Part shown: positions 15,671-24,750 of the stretch, one piece after another
Position numbering within the stretch: the first letter of the stretch is position 1
Layout of the letters: every line of letters begins with the position of its first letter
Source: Acidithiobacillus acidisediminis
GTDB taxonomy: Bacteria; Pseudomonadota; Gammaproteobacteria; Acidithiobacillales; Acidithiobacillaceae
Assembly: GCF_023277115.1 (NCBI RefSeq)
Contig: NZ_JALQCS010000001.1
Span: 986,001 to 1,050,000 of the forward strand
DNA length: 64,000 bases
Reading direction: 5' to 3'
Position numbers and translations under genes: made by a program
Notes under the pieces: model-generated
Database searches by the model: none
What the model was told of the DNA's origin: nothing
What the model saw: the letters and a program-made list of their open reading frames with translations, nothing else

Positions 15671-17208
15671 TATTGCTCGCCCTCGACAAACAGGGATAAC
15701 TGCCTTTCCTCTCTAGTATGACGCCGAACTCTGCTGCCTGCATGCTTACGACTACCGTGCCGACGCAAGATCTGTTCGGCCTCGGTACGCGCATCCAGTT
15801 CGCGCCGAGCGGTGAGAATGCGTGCGCGAGCTTGCCGCGTGGCGGCGGTCAGAGAGACGATGGGTGCTGGGTAATCCCGGTCCAGACATACGCCCAGTCG
15901 CTTCGCCGTCTGCCGCGGCAAGAGCCAGGGCTGATGAATCCAGGGGGGCGACAGCGGGGCTAATTCTGGCAGCCAGCGACGCAAAAAAATGCCCTGTGGG
16001 TCGAGCTCTTGCGCTTGTTTGGTTACATTGTAGATGCGCAAGGCGTTGATACCCGTCGTGCCCGATTGCATCTGTACTTGGGGATAGTGAATTCCAGGTT
16101 CGTAATCGACAAATAGACGTGCGAGGTGCAGGGCGGGTCGCTGCCAGTGTAGCCAGAGGGCATAGGCGCTGAAGGAAACCAGCATGGCGCGCATGCGGAA
16201 GTTTAACCATCCACCAGCCTGCAAATACCGCATACAGGCATCCACCAAGGGAAAACCTGTCTGCCCCCTCTGCCATGCCTGAAAGTGTGACTCATTGAAC
16301 TCGCTCTCCCGCAGCCCGCTGAGGGCGCGCTGCAGGTTTTCTCGCTCCATACGCGGCTCATCTTCCAACTTCTGCATGAAATGACCGCGCCAGGCGAGAC
16401 GGGATTGCAGCGCGCGCAGGCCACGATGAGGCTCTTGGCGTTGCGCAGCCGAGATCTGCTGCACAACTTGCCGCGCACTGCAGACGCCGAGCGCGAGATA
16501 GGGAGACAGGCGCGAGCAACTTTGCGCAGCACTCACTGGGCTCGACATTCCGCCAAGATAGTGGCGATATTTCTCCGAGAGAAAGCCATCAACGAGCTGG
16601 TCGGCCGCCTCTGGACCAGAGGTGGGCAGGCGATCCTGCAGAAGGGCGTCGCTCAGGGCAAGATCCTCGCTCTCGGGAAGCTGCGCGAGGGATACACTGG
16701 CGCTTGGTAGCGTGGCTACTGCTGTCAAGTGTGCTGGCAGGGAGATGATCGGCGCCGCCATATATCGATCACGCTGGCGCTGCCAATGATCTCGATCGGG
16801 ATGAGGCCTTGCGATCCCATCCTGGGGGTACTCCCACCACGGTATGCCCTTTGCACGCAGCCACGCGGCCACGCGGCGATCGCGGGCATAGGTCCAGGCG
16901 TTGCCCACCTCGATATGACTGTGCACCGCTGCGATGGATAATTCCCGGTGGATGCGCTCGAGCACCGCACAGATCTCACCCTGCTGCACGCAGAGCGTTG
17001 CGTCGAGCAGGTGTAACTCGTCGGCAAGACTGAGCAGGCTGGCGCGCAGCCACTGCCAGTGGCGTGCTGAATAATCCGGCTGCCGCCATAATTCTGGTTC
17101 AATGACATACAGCGGGAGCACGGTGCCCTGTGCTGCCGCTTGCGCAAGAGCGGCATGATCCCGCACCCGCAGATCCCGCTTGTACCAGAGCAAATGAACG
17201 CCGCCCAT
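15670..17208 (-). CDS. phr: Deoxyribodipyrimidine photolyase / cryptochrome family protein
   Basis: A 512-residue flavoprotein: N-terminal Rossmann-like antenna domain (HLLWYKRDLRVRDHAAL) and a C-terminal FAD domain with SRLSPYLALG, RLAWRGHFMQKL, GGWLNFRMRAMLVSF and NALRIYNVTKQAQELDP. The last motif has Asn at the flavin N5 position and an Arg/Met pair typical of CPD photolyases and close relatives. The tail from about 465 is basic (RRHGSRKHAGSRVRRHTRE) and longer than usual. It repairs UV dimers using blue light, or serves as a photoreceptor. It lies 9 bp behind the DUF3833 lipoprotein gene in the large minus-strand operon. Confidence 0.87.
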   Translation of the reverse strand: MGGVHLLWYKRDLRVRDHAALAQAAAQGTVLPLYVIEPELWRQPDYSARHWQWLRASLLSLADELHLLDATLCVQQGEICAVLERIHRELSIAAVHSHIEVGNAWTYARDRRVAAWLRAKGIPWWEYPQDGIARPHPDRDHWQRQRDRYMAAPIISLPAHLTAVATLPSASVSLAQLPESEDLALSDALLQDRLPTSGPEAADQLVDGFLSEKYRHYLGGMSSPVSAAQSCSRLSPYLALGVCSARQVVQQISAAQRQEPHRGLRALQSRLAWRGHFMQKLEDEPRMERENLQRALSGLRESEFNESHFQAWQRGQTGFPLVDACMRYLQAGGWLNFRMRAMLVSFSAYALWLHWQRPALHLARLFVDYEPGIHYPQVQMQSGTTGINALRIYNVTKQAQELDPQGIFLRRWLPELAPLSPPWIHQPWLLPRQTAKRLGVCLDRDYPAPIVSLTAATRQARARILTARRELDARTEAEQILRRHGSRKHAGSRVRRHTREERQLSLFVEGEQ

Positions 17209-17217
17209 TCCTGGCTC

Positions 17218-17808
17218 TTATTCCGGCGCACTCATCGCCGCCCGGTTCGCGGCTGTATCGGGCAGTTTGTGCATTTCCAGGGTGATATCTCCGGCGTGCA
17301 ATCCGTACCAGGTCACGTCGGTATGATCGATGACGACATCGGGCTGAATCATATACATCCAGTCGTCCGCATGCAGATTGTAAAAGGTCTTACCCACGGG
17401 TTGCTTGACGTTGTAACTCCAATGCAAGGCAAAACCGTAGGCATCGCCTGCCGCCTTTTTCACGTCGCCAGCGGAGCCCACGGCATAGCCAGAAAAGTGA
17501 TGTCCGCCGTCATCTTGCAAATACCAAACGCGCTGCGCGTGGGTGATCTTGCCATCGTTCGCAATGTAGGTGAAATACTCGTCCAGAGTGCCTTTATTAC
17601 CCTCCCAGTGCCCGAGCATGCGCACCCGAAAACGATTGACGACCTTGCCAGAGCGATTTTGAAACATGCCAGTGGCGATGAGCGGACCATTGAAAAACTG
17701 CCGCAGCGAGAAGTGCGGCTGCGTGTGGGCATAATCCTGCGGAACGGTGGCACAGCCGCTGAGGGCGGCTGCGGTGACAACGGGGGCAAGAAGATAACGC
17801 AGTTTCAT
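17218..17808 (-). CDS. DUF3833 lipoprotein
   Basis: A 196-residue protein with a lipoprotein signal peptide (MKLRYLLAPVVTAAALSGC, lipobox ALSGC, Cys19). The mature part carries the DUF3833 core: FFNGPLIATGMFQNRSG, GTLDEYFTYI, QPVGKTFYNLHADDWMY and a conserved C-terminal HTDVTWYGLHAGDITLEMHK. It should sit in the outer or inner membrane facing the periplasm. It overlaps the MFS gene by 4 bp. A second family member without signal peptide lies at 7903-8457. Function unknown; the association with CFA/DUF1365 suggests a lipid substrate or lipid carrier. Confidence 0.85.
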   Translation of the reverse strand: MKLRYLLAPVVTAAALSGCATVPQDYAHTQPHFSLRQFFNGPLIATGMFQNRSGKVVNRFRVRMLGHWEGNKGTLDEYFTYIANDGKITHAQRVWYLQDDGGHHFSGYAVGSAGDVKKAAGDAYGFALHWSYNVKQPVGKTFYNLHADDWMYMIQPDVVIDHTDVTWYGLHAGDITLEMHKLPDTAANRAAMSAPE

Positions 17809-19097
17809 GGATTGACTCCTGAGAGGGTAGAGGACAAGAGAGCGGGGTTTTCAACCCGCCGTGGCTGTAAAAGGTATATGGCACAAAACTTCAGCGAGGC
17901 TGGCACTAGGGCATATCCCAGCAGTAAGGCCCAGAGGTTTTGCCCGTCGGCGCGGTAACCAAGCCATTGCAGCAGGGGCAGGATGAAACCAGCACCGAGG
18001 GCGGTAGCCGCCTTGCCGACCCAATTGTAGAGACCAAAATACGATCCGGCCCGGGCCTCTCGGTCGTCGTCGGTATGATCGGCAAGAATGCTGGGCGGCA
18101 GTGCCTGATCGGCCCCGAGAGCCAGGCCGCTGAAGAGGCAGACGGCGGCGTAACCCCAAAGATCACCGGGCCCGAGGAGTGCAGCGCCCAGGAATGCAAT
18201 CGTGGCTATGAGCATCGCCCAACGCCAGGCTCGTGCTTTGCCGCGCCGGTGCGAGTACCACAGCCATAGGGGCATACCGCCCGCCCCTGCGAGAAAGTAG
18301 AGCAGGAGAAAGGCTGGGGCCCAGTGCGGAGCGCGCAGGATTTGATCGACAAAAAAGAAAAACAGGGTTGCGGCAACGGTGTTGGCGCTTTGCGACAAGG
18401 TGTAGACGCCGAGGAGGCGGGCGGTGTGCGGCCGCCGCAGCGGTTCATAAAAACGCCACCAAGGCCCACTATCCGTTGCCGCCACCGGTCGGCGCAGGCC
18501 CGGGTTCCACAGGGGAATCGCGGCCACGAGAAGAAGCAGAGCAAAAATGATTCCAAAAAGGGGCCAGGATTGCTCCACCCCGAAGCGTTCCTGAAGCAGG
18601 TCTGGCAACACCGCGGCCAGCAGCACTCCCAGTAGGGCACCGGCTTCTCGTGCGGTGGTCAGCCAAGTTCTCCCCTGGTAGCTACGCGAGAGTTCTGCGC
18701 CCAGTGCCTGGTAATTCAAGCTGCTGACACTATAGGCCAGGTAAAAGGCGAGGAGGGCTGGGATCACCGTCCACCAGACGGAAAAGGTATGAATTGGATT
18801 AAAGAGTAGGTAAAAGCTGAGCATCAGGCCCGGCAGGCCCCAAGCGATCAGTCCCAGTCGAGCACCTTTGCGCGCGGCCCAAGTGTCACTCCACCGACCG
18901 ATCAAGGGGTCGACGACCGCATCGCCCAGGCGGGCGAGCAAGAGAAAGACCCCAATACCCGCCAGGGGTAAGCCGTAGCGCGTAGCATAGAGGTGTGGCA
19001 AGAGAAGATAGACCGGCAACGCTCCGAAGGCCAGGGGTAGACCGAATGGAGCGTAGCGCAGCAGCACCGCTACGTCGGGTCGATCGTCCCTAGCCAT
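17805..19097 (-). CDS. MFS transporter, GPH-like
   Basis: A 430-residue membrane protein with about 12 transmembrane helices. The loop after helix 2 reads GDAVVDPLIGRWSD, typical of the glycoside-pentoside-hexuronide:cation symporter branch, and the middle loop has YQALGAELSRSYQGR. No substrate can be predicted. It overlaps the neighbours on both sides by 8 and 4 bp, placing it firmly in the CFA/DUF1365/photolyase operon, where an MFS gene is a regular member. Export of a lipid-derived product is one option. Confidence 0.82.
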   Translation of the reverse strand: MARDDRPDVAVLLRYAPFGLPLAFGALPVYLLLPHLYATRYGLPLAGIGVFLLLARLGDAVVDPLIGRWSDTWAARKGARLGLIAWGLPGLMLSFYLLFNPIHTFSVWWTVIPALLAFYLAYSVSSLNYQALGAELSRSYQGRTWLTTAREAGALLGVLLAAVLPDLLQERFGVEQSWPLFGIIFALLLLVAAIPLWNPGLRRPVAATDSGPWWRFYEPLRRPHTARLLGVYTLSQSANTVAATLFFFFVDQILRAPHWAPAFLLLYFLAGAGGMPLWLWYSHRRGKARAWRWAMLIATIAFLGAALLGPGDLWGYAAVCLFSGLALGADQALPPSILADHTDDDREARAGSYFGLYNWVGKAATALGAGFILPLLQWLGYRADGQNLWALLLGYALVPASLKFCAIYLLQPRRVENPALLSSTLSGVNP

Positions 19098-19638
19098 GCA
19101 GCCCCAGAAGCCTCCGGCGCAGGCCAGGAACCCGGGTTTCCGGGTTTAGCCAAATGCCAAAGAAAGCGGGACAGAATTTCGCATTATCAATCTTGCTGTA
19201 GAGCTTTCCGTTGAAGTAAAAAGCAGTGTATTGCCCCGGCATGCACAGGCCGACGAGTTCGTCACCGGCGTGCACGTTGGGAAATGCGCTTTGCAGCTCT
19301 TGCGCGAACTGCGCCTGCAATGCAGGGCTGGGATGACTGAGGTGCCGCATTTCCCGTAACGAGGTTTTCGCCAACTCTTTGCTGCTAAATTCTCGCTCGT
19401 AGCGAATGGCCAGAGCAAAAGGCTCTGTCTGAGGATCGTAGTGGCTGCCGGTAACGTACAGCGCCGCGTTATACACCGAAAAAAGAAACCAGGAGAGATG
19501 CCCTGCTCCGAGTAAATGCAGCTTGGGCACGGTGTTCTGCAGCGCAGGGGGGAGCGGCACATGTACCCCCTCTGCCCGCGCTCCAGGGCTCAGTAGAACG
19601 GTGACCAGGAGCAGGACGGCTGGCAGCCAGCTACGCAT
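19090..19638 (-). CDS. Chalcone-isomerase-like secreted protein
   Basis: I start at MRSWLPAVLLL (19638), which gives a clear signal peptide cleaved after GARA and a 182-residue precursor. The mature protein matches the bacterial chalcone-isomerase-like family: LHLLGAGHLSWFLFSVYNAALYV, then YEREFSSKELAKTS and the C-terminal FYFNGKLYSKIDNAKFCPAFFGIWL. Bacterial members do not isomerise chalcones as far as known; they probably bind fatty acids or related hydrophobic molecules in the periplasm. It overlaps the CFA gene by 8 bp and the MFS gene by 8 bp. Confidence 0.82.
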   Translation of the reverse strand: MRSWLPAVLLLVTVLLSPGARAEGVHVPLPPALQNTVPKLHLLGAGHLSWFLFSVYNAALYVTGSHYDPQTEPFALAIRYEREFSSKELAKTSLREMRHLSHPSPALQAQFAQELQSAFPNVHAGDELVGLCMPGQYTAFYFNGKLYSKIDNAKFCPAFFGIWLNPETRVPGLRRRLLGLHG

Positions 19639-20851
19639 GGCGCAGAGTCCACTGACCGACGCCAATCGAAGCCTCGGTAAAACCGGCTTCGCAATAGGCG
19701 AGGTAAAAACGCCATAATCGTTGAAATTGCTGATCATAACCCAATGCCGCCAGCTCGCCCGACTGGCTGTCAAACGTGCGACGCCACGCGCGCAGGGTGC
19801 GCGCGTAATCTTGCCCGAACTCTTTATGCTCCAGCACCTCGAGCTGCGCCTGTTCCAATTCATCGCGCATTGCCTGCGGGGAGGGCAGGAAGCCGCCAGG
19901 AAACACATGTCGACGGATGAAGTCCGAGCCGCGGCAGTACTGTGCATACAGTTCGTCGCGAATATGGATGGTCTGGATAAGCGCCCGACCGCCCGTTTTC
20001 AGCAGGCTATTGATGCGACGAAAGTAGGTAGACCACCACTCGCGCCCCACCGCCTCGAACATTTCAATGGAAACGATACCATCGTAATGTCCTTTTACCT
20101 GGCGATAATCGCAATACTCCAGTGTGCCGAGCCTTTCCAGCCCCGCCTCAGAAAGTCGGTTCTGGGCGTATCGAAGTTGCTCTTGCGAGAGGGTGATACC
20201 GTGCACCACGTATCCTTTTCGTGTGGCGTATTCGGCGAAGCCTCCCCAGCCGCAGCCAATTTCCAGGATTTTCGCGCCCGGCTGGAGTTGGAGGCGAGCT
20301 AACGCACGATCATATTTGCTTTCCTGCGCACTCTGCAGATCGAGGACTTCCGATTCGCCGAAGTACGCGCTGGAATAGCTCATACTGGGATCAAGCCATA
20401 GGCGATAAAAATCATTTCCCAGATCATAATGCTCCGCAATATTGCGGCGACTCCCTTTCTCCGAATTCGCACGGAATTGGTCCAGCAACCAGAATAGGCG
20501 CCGACGCCACCAGCTTCCCTGTATCCATGCTTCTATGGCACTGCGATTTTGTAACGCAAGGGCGAGCAATGCGGCCGGATCGTCGCTGTCCCAAAGGCCT
20601 TGGTAATAACTTTCGCCAAAGCCGATATCACCGTCACGAATGATCCGGGGTATTACGGCCCAGTCGTGGATCTGCCAGTGCGCATGGGGACCAGGCTCCG
20701 TACCGCTGAACCGCCAGCGCTCACCCTCGGGTGTTTCAATGTGCAGGGAGCCAAAGTGAAATTGCTTCTCCAAAATTTGATGTAAGAGACGAGCATGGCT
20801 ACTGCGCGATTTCCTGCGCAATGGCAGGGAGGCGAGGGGGGACGTGCTCAT
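19631..20851 (-). CDS. cfa: Cyclopropane-fatty-acyl-phospholipid synthase-like methyltransferase
   Basis: A 406-residue SAM-dependent enzyme. The SAM loop is ILEIGCGWGGFAEYA, preceded by NIAEHYDLGNDFYRLWLDPSMSYSSAYF and followed by GITLSQEQLRYAQ, all classic for CFA synthases. The reaction would be methylene or methyl transfer to unsaturated phospholipid acyl chains in the membrane. It overlaps DUF1365 by 4 bp (ATGA). CFA-like genes grouped with DUF1365 and an FAD amine-oxidase-like gene occur in light- or singlet-oxygen-induced clusters; some such clusters make modified (furan or branched) fatty acids, so the product need not be a cyclopropane. Confidence 0.87.
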   Translation of the reverse strand: MSTSPLASLPLRRKSRSSHARLLHQILEKQFHFGSLHIETPEGERWRFSGTEPGPHAHWQIHDWAVIPRIIRDGDIGFGESYYQGLWDSDDPAALLALALQNRSAIEAWIQGSWWRRRLFWLLDQFRANSEKGSRRNIAEHYDLGNDFYRLWLDPSMSYSSAYFGESEVLDLQSAQESKYDRALARLQLQPGAKILEIGCGWGGFAEYATRKGYVVHGITLSQEQLRYAQNRLSEAGLERLGTLEYCDYRQVKGHYDGIVSIEMFEAVGREWWSTYFRRINSLLKTGGRALIQTIHIRDELYAQYCRGSDFIRRHVFPGGFLPSPQAMRDELEQAQLEVLEHKEFGQDYARTLRAWRRTFDSQSGELAALGYDQQFQRLWRFYLAYCEAGFTEASIGVGQWTLRHA

Positions 20852-21609
20852 AAACTGATCTCCTCATTCGGTGGGGAAGGCTTGCGTTGCAATCGGATAC
20901 CGGAGCGCCAGAGCTTGAGTGCCTCCCAGTGAATACCGACGATGACCATCCAACTCATGAATGGATTTGCCAATATCACGCCCCAGATACTGCGAAAATT
21001 GAGGTCAAAGCGTTGGCCAGAGAGTTGCGTGACCAGGCGTACCTTGCCGTCCTGGGCGAGATAGTGGATATCGATTTGTACTCGCTGTTCCTCCGCCCGA
21101 AAGCGAAAACGGTAGCCGCCATCCACGGGAAAGAACGGCGAGACGAAGAAAGACTTTTCTGCTTCTAGCCAGTCGTGCGGACCGATGGGGTGTCCGTCTG
21201 TATGACGAACCAGATAGCTGTGGTGCTCCCCAAAGGTGTTGTTTACCTCTGCCAACACCGCCAGTAGCTGTCCGTCGCGATCCATCCCCAGCCAAAAACT
21301 TACCGGCTTGAAGGCGTAGCCCCAGAGCCGCGGATAGCAAATCAAGAGGATTTCCGCCGGATGGATACCGGCCTTAGCAAAGATTGTCTGGATCCAGTCT
21401 TCCGGAGAAGACTGATCGCGCCGTCCATGATCACCCCAACGAAAGGAGAGCGGTGTATAGCGCAGAACTCGGGGCAACTGAGCCAGCTCGGACATTTTAA
21501 TGCAGAGCTGAAACCCACGGTAATGAAAGGCCCGGCGCGTCGGTTCGAGGCGCCGATGCATGATTCGCACGGGCAGGAGAGCCCTCCTCAATGCGCTTGT
21601 TGTGGCCAT
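20848..21609 (-). CDS. DUF1365 family protein
   Basis: A 253-residue protein typical of DUF1365: an N-terminal basic segment RIMHRRLEPTRRAFHYRGF, the core VLRYTPLSFRWGDHGRRD, ILLICYPRLWGYAFKPVSFW and VNNTFGEHHSYLV, then EAEKSFFVSPFFPVDGGYRF. The biochemical role is not established. It is the standard companion of the CFA-like gene and of the FAD oxidoreductase, overlapping them by 4 and 22 bp, so it probably takes part in the same lipid modification. Confidence 0.87.
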   Translation of the reverse strand: MATTSALRRALLPVRIMHRRLEPTRRAFHYRGFQLCIKMSELAQLPRVLRYTPLSFRWGDHGRRDQSSPEDWIQTIFAKAGIHPAEILLICYPRLWGYAFKPVSFWLGMDRDGQLLAVLAEVNNTFGEHHSYLVRHTDGHPIGPHDWLEAEKSFFVSPFFPVDGGYRFRFRAEEQRVQIDIHYLAQDGKVRLVTQLSGQRFDLNFRSIWGVILANPFMSWMVIVGIHWEALKLWRSGIRLQRKPSPPNEEISL

Positions 21610-22898
21610 AATGCAGGGATCTCCCGTGTTTCGACCTGATCCGGTTGCTCCCAGGGCGCCCAGACGTTGAGGGCGTGTGCAACGGCCACGGCGCTGCGCA
21701 TCCCGTCCTCGTGAAAGCCGTGACCAAGCCAGGCACCTGCGAAAAAGAGTCTCTCCTTCCCCTGCAGTGCTTGTAGGCGGCTTTGTGCCTGCAGGGCAGC
21801 GGCATCAAAAATGGGATGCGCGTACGCGATTTCCTTCCAGACTAGCTGGGGATTCGGTTCTCTCTCCGGGTTCAAGGTAACAATGACGGGATCGTGAAAG
21901 GGGAGCGGCTGAAGATGATTGATCAAATAACTGACGGAAACGGGATGCGTCCCTGATGCCGACCCCTCGGCGTGAAAATTCCACGCCGACCACGCACCGC
22001 GCCGCTGGGGCAGAAAACTGCGGTCACGGTGCAAGATGGCGCGATTGGGCTGATAGCGAATCCTCTCCAGGGCGTTACGCTGCTCCGGCCAATGAACTCC
22101 CAACAGTGCAGCAGCCTGATCACTGTGCACCGCACTCACCACCGCGTCGAATTCTTCCTCGCCAGCCGGACCATGAACCCGTACGCCATTCCTAGTAGGC
22201 TCCAGGGCATGGATCGGATAATCGTGGCGCGCATCTGCCAGACCGGCAATGATTCGCTGCACATATTCCCGGCCACCACCCGAGACGGTGCGCCATTGCG
22301 GGCGGTGCAGCACATTGAGCAAGCCATGATTGGCACAGAACTGCAAGAAAGAGCGGGCGGGATAGGCGGTCATTTGTTGCTCGGGGCAAGACCAGATCGC
22401 CGCCGCCATCGGTAATAAGTAAGCATCGCGTAACCAGGTGCCGTAGTTTCCGCGATCGAGAAATTCGCCCAGACTGAGGTCTTCGCTGGTGAGGTGGAGC
22501 CAGCGCTTGGCATCCCGATTGAAGCGCAAAATATCGCGGAGCATGCCGTAGAAGGCCGGACGCAAGAAATTTCGGCGCTGTGCGAAGAGGCTGTTGAGGC
22601 TGGTGCCGCTCCATTCAAGATCCAACGCGGGCATGCGCACGCTGAACGACATGTTGCTAGCTACCGTTTGCACGCCCAATGCCGAGAAGAAGGCCAGCAG
22701 GTGTGGGTAGGTCCAGTCATTGCAAACCAAAAAGCCAGTGTCCACCGGCGCAATGTTGCCTTCATGCTCCACATCGACCGTGTGGGTATGACCACCAAAA
22801 CGTGCATCCGCTTCAAAAAGGGTCACTTGATGTCGCTGTTCCAGCAGCCAGGCACTTGCCAAGCCCGCAATACCACTCCCAATAACCGCAATACGCAT
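21588..22898 (-). CDS. NAD(P)/FAD-dependent amine-oxidase-like oxidoreductase
   Basis: A 436-residue flavoprotein with N-terminal MRIAVIGSGIAGLASAW and FEADARFGGHTHTVDV, the family mark of FAD-binding COG2907-type oxidoreductases related to phytoene desaturases and amine oxidases. The C-terminus has RLFFAGAWLGHGFHEDGMRSA, the second FAD contact. Substrate unknown; the constant pairing with CFA-like and DUF1365 genes points to fatty-acyl oxidation. It is the first gene of a nine-gene minus-strand operon, 92 bp from a palindromic operator shared with the divergent Fe-S photolyase genes. Confidence 0.87.
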   Translation of the reverse strand: MRIAVIGSGIAGLASAWLLEQRHQVTLFEADARFGGHTHTVDVEHEGNIAPVDTGFLVCNDWTYPHLLAFFSALGVQTVASNMSFSVRMPALDLEWSGTSLNSLFAQRRNFLRPAFYGMLRDILRFNRDAKRWLHLTSEDLSLGEFLDRGNYGTWLRDAYLLPMAAAIWSCPEQQMTAYPARSFLQFCANHGLLNVLHRPQWRTVSGGGREYVQRIIAGLADARHDYPIHALEPTRNGVRVHGPAGEEEFDAVVSAVHSDQAAALLGVHWPEQRNALERIRYQPNRAILHRDRSFLPQRRGAWSAWNFHAEGSASGTHPVSVSYLINHLQPLPFHDPVIVTLNPEREPNPQLVWKEIAYAHPIFDAAALQAQSRLQALQGKERLFFAGAWLGHGFHEDGMRSAVAVAHALNVWAPWEQPDQVETREIPALWPQQAH

Positions 22899-22963
22899 CT
22901 GGGCCTCCGGTGTCCTGTCCTGTGGATACTACGCACGCCAAATCGCTTCGGATGCGACTGTCG

Positions 22964-23014
22964 TTGCAGTGATCTCTTAGTGTTCATATTATGTATAGTA
23001 CATAAAGTGCGCAA
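22964..23014. promoter_or_regulatory. Divergent promoter region with palindromic LitR/CarH-like operator
   Basis: A perfect inverted repeat ATGTA-TAG-TACAT lies at 22991-23003 and contains the 11-mer TGTATAGTACA (22992-23002). On the minus strand TTGCGC (23009-23014) and TAATAT (22986-22991) are 17 bp apart with the palindrome in the spacer. On the plus strand TTGCAG (22964-22969) and TATTAT (22987-22992) are also 17 bp apart. A repressor bound here would close both promoters. The individual -35 boxes are weak, so exact start sites are uncertain. Confidence 0.55.
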
Positions 23015-23025
23015 GAGTCCTTTGG

Positions 23026-23172
23026 ATGAAGAAATCTGAGTTGCCCAGCAAGATCTGTCCGACCTGTGGCCGGCCATTCTCCTGGAGGAAGCGGTGGAGA
23101 AAAGACTGGGAGCAGGTGAAATACTGCTCTGATTCCTGTCGTCTCCATAAACAAAAAGTTGACAGAGCATGA
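23026..23172 (+). CDS. DUF2256 zinc-ribbon protein
   Basis: A 48-residue protein, too short for many gene callers. It reads [20 protein letters not shown] in its first 20 residues and continues with YCSDSC near the end; two Cys pairs (CPTC and CSDSC) form a probable zinc ribbon, and WRKxW follows the first pair. This is the DUF2256 pattern. Its stop overlaps the start of the Fe-S photolyase gene (ATGA), so the two are coupled. DUF2256 proteins are regularly found before cryptochrome/photolyase-related genes; function unknown. Confidence 0.85.
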   Translation: MKKSELPSKICPTCGRPFSWRKRWRKDWEQVKYCSDSCRLHKQKVDRA

Positions 23173-24701
23173 ACATCAAGCGTTTCTTTCTGTTCCTGGG
23201 TGATCAGCTCGATCCTGATAGTCCCCTGCTCGATGATCTCGATCCAGCCCGTGATCTCTGTGTGATGATTGAGGCGCGTAGTGAGGCGGAAAACGTTTGG
23301 TCGCACCGATCACGCATCACGCTCTTCCTTTCGGCCATGCGGCACTTTGCCGCTGCCCTGCGCGAGCGCGGCCTTACCGTTGAGTATCGACGTCTTGAAG
23401 AGCATCGACGGCAGGGCCTGGTCGCGCAGCTGGAAGATTTACTGCGGGAACACGCGCCGCGGGAGCTGTGCTGCGCTCGCCCAGGCGCTTGGGCTTTGCG
23501 TGAGCAAATCCGCTCTCTCTGCGCCGGCCACGGTGTGCAATATACCGAGCGGGAAGATCGGCGCTTCCTTTTTCCTCTGGCAGAGTTCGATGCTTGGGCT
23601 GGGACTCGTCGTCAGTACCGAATGGAACACTGGTACCGGCATGCGCGCGTCCGCAGCGGAATTCTGATGGAGCAGGGTCAGCCCCGCGGCGGACGTTGGA
23701 ACTACGATCAAGAAAACCGACGGAGTTTCGGACGACAAGGCCCCGGATGGCTGCCGCCGCCCCGCCGTTTTTTGCCTGACGCCATCACCCAGGAGGTGAT
23801 AGGCCTCGTTGAACGGGAGTTTCCCGAGCATCCCGGAAGTCTGGAACACTTTGACTGGCCGGTAACGCCGGAGCAGGCCGAAGAGGCGCTGCAAGACTTT
23901 GTACAACAGCGCCTGCAGGGTTTTGGGGATTTTCAGGATGTGACTTGGCCGGGTGAGGCCTGGATTTACCACTCGCGTCTCTCTGCCGCCATGAATCTTG
24001 GCCTGATCCCACCGCGACAGGTGATAGATGCTGCGCTTGCACAGCTCGAGGCTGGTCGCGCAGCCCTGAACGCCGTCGAGGGATTTGTGCGCCAGATTCT
24101 CGGTTGGCGGGAATACGTGCGCGGAATTTATTGGCGCGAGATGCCGGCGTACCTGGAGCAGAATGCCCTGCAGGCAGAGCAACCGCTACCCTCTTTTTAT
24201 TGGACCGCAGACACGGAAATGGCCTGCCTGCGCGATGTGTTGCAGCGCACGCTGGATTTTGCCTATGCCCACCATATCGAACGACTGATGGTTACCGGGC
24301 TTTTTGCGCTGCTCCTCGGCGTTGTGCCGAAGGAAATCCATAGGTGGTATCTCGCGGTCTATGTTGATGCCGTTGAGTGGGTGGAGTTACCCAATGTGCT
24401 CGGAATGTCGCAATATGCCGACGGCGGCATGCTCGCATCCAAGCCCTACGTCGCAACCGGGCAGTATCTGCAGCGTATGGGCGGGCATTGTCAACACTGT
24501 CGCTACGAGCCAAAGCAGGCGACTGGGGAACAGGCATGTCCCTTCACCACCCTCTATTGGGATTTTCTGCAACGGCACCGCAATCGATTTGCGGAGCATC
24601 CGCGCACGGCGCTGCAGTGGCGCAATCTAGAGCGAAAATCGGCGGCGGAATTGGCAGCCATTCGCGTGGCGGCGGAAGAACTGCGTGCACGGTTACGCTG
24701 A
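23169..24701 (+). CDS. Fe-S bacterial cryptochrome/photolyase (PhrB/CryPro type)
   Basis: A 510-residue protein of the deoxyribodipyrimidine photolyase-related family. It has the N-terminal FLFLGDQL antenna start, [36 protein letters not shown] and the C-terminal [19 protein letters not shown]. Cysteines for a 4Fe-4S cluster appear as one in [10 protein letters not shown] and three in [11 protein letters not shown] and EQACPF, which fits the known four-Cys pattern. Known members repair (6-4) photoproducts or regulate light responses, with FAD and a lumazine antenna. Coupled to DUF2256 by a 4-bp overlap and divergent from the lipid-modification operon at a shared operator. Confidence 0.88.
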   Translation: MNIKRFFLFLGDQLDPDSPLLDDLDPARDLCVMIEARSEAENVWSHRSRITLFLSAMRHFAAALRERGLTVEYRRLEEHRRQGLVAQLEDLLREHAPRELCCARPGAWALREQIRSLCAGHGVQYTEREDRRFLFPLAEFDAWAGTRRQYRMEHWYRHARVRSGILMEQGQPRGGRWNYDQENRRSFGRQGPGWLPPPRRFLPDAITQEVIGLVEREFPEHPGSLEHFDWPVTPEQAEEALQDFVQQRLQGFGDFQDVTWPGEAWIYHSRLSAAMNLGLIPPRQVIDAALAQLEAGRAALNAVEGFVRQILGWREYVRGIYWREMPAYLEQNALQAEQPLPSFYWTADTEMACLRDVLQRTLDFAYAHHIERLMVTGLFALLLGVVPKEIHRWYLAVYVDAVEWVELPNVLGMSQYADGGMLASKPYVATGQYLQRMGGHCQHCRYEPKQATGEQACPFTTLYWDFLQRHRNRFAEHPRTALQWRNLERKSAAELAAIRVAAEELRARLR

Positions 24702-24750
24702 CTTTCGTTAAGATCGGCGGCGGGATTCGCCCAAGTAGGGAACCATCCGC

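Noticed and set aside
22899-23025. An ECF-sigma promoter for the photolyase operons
   Set aside because: No clear GAAC/TCTGA-type boxes, and no sigma gene in the window; sigma-70-like boxes fit as well or better.
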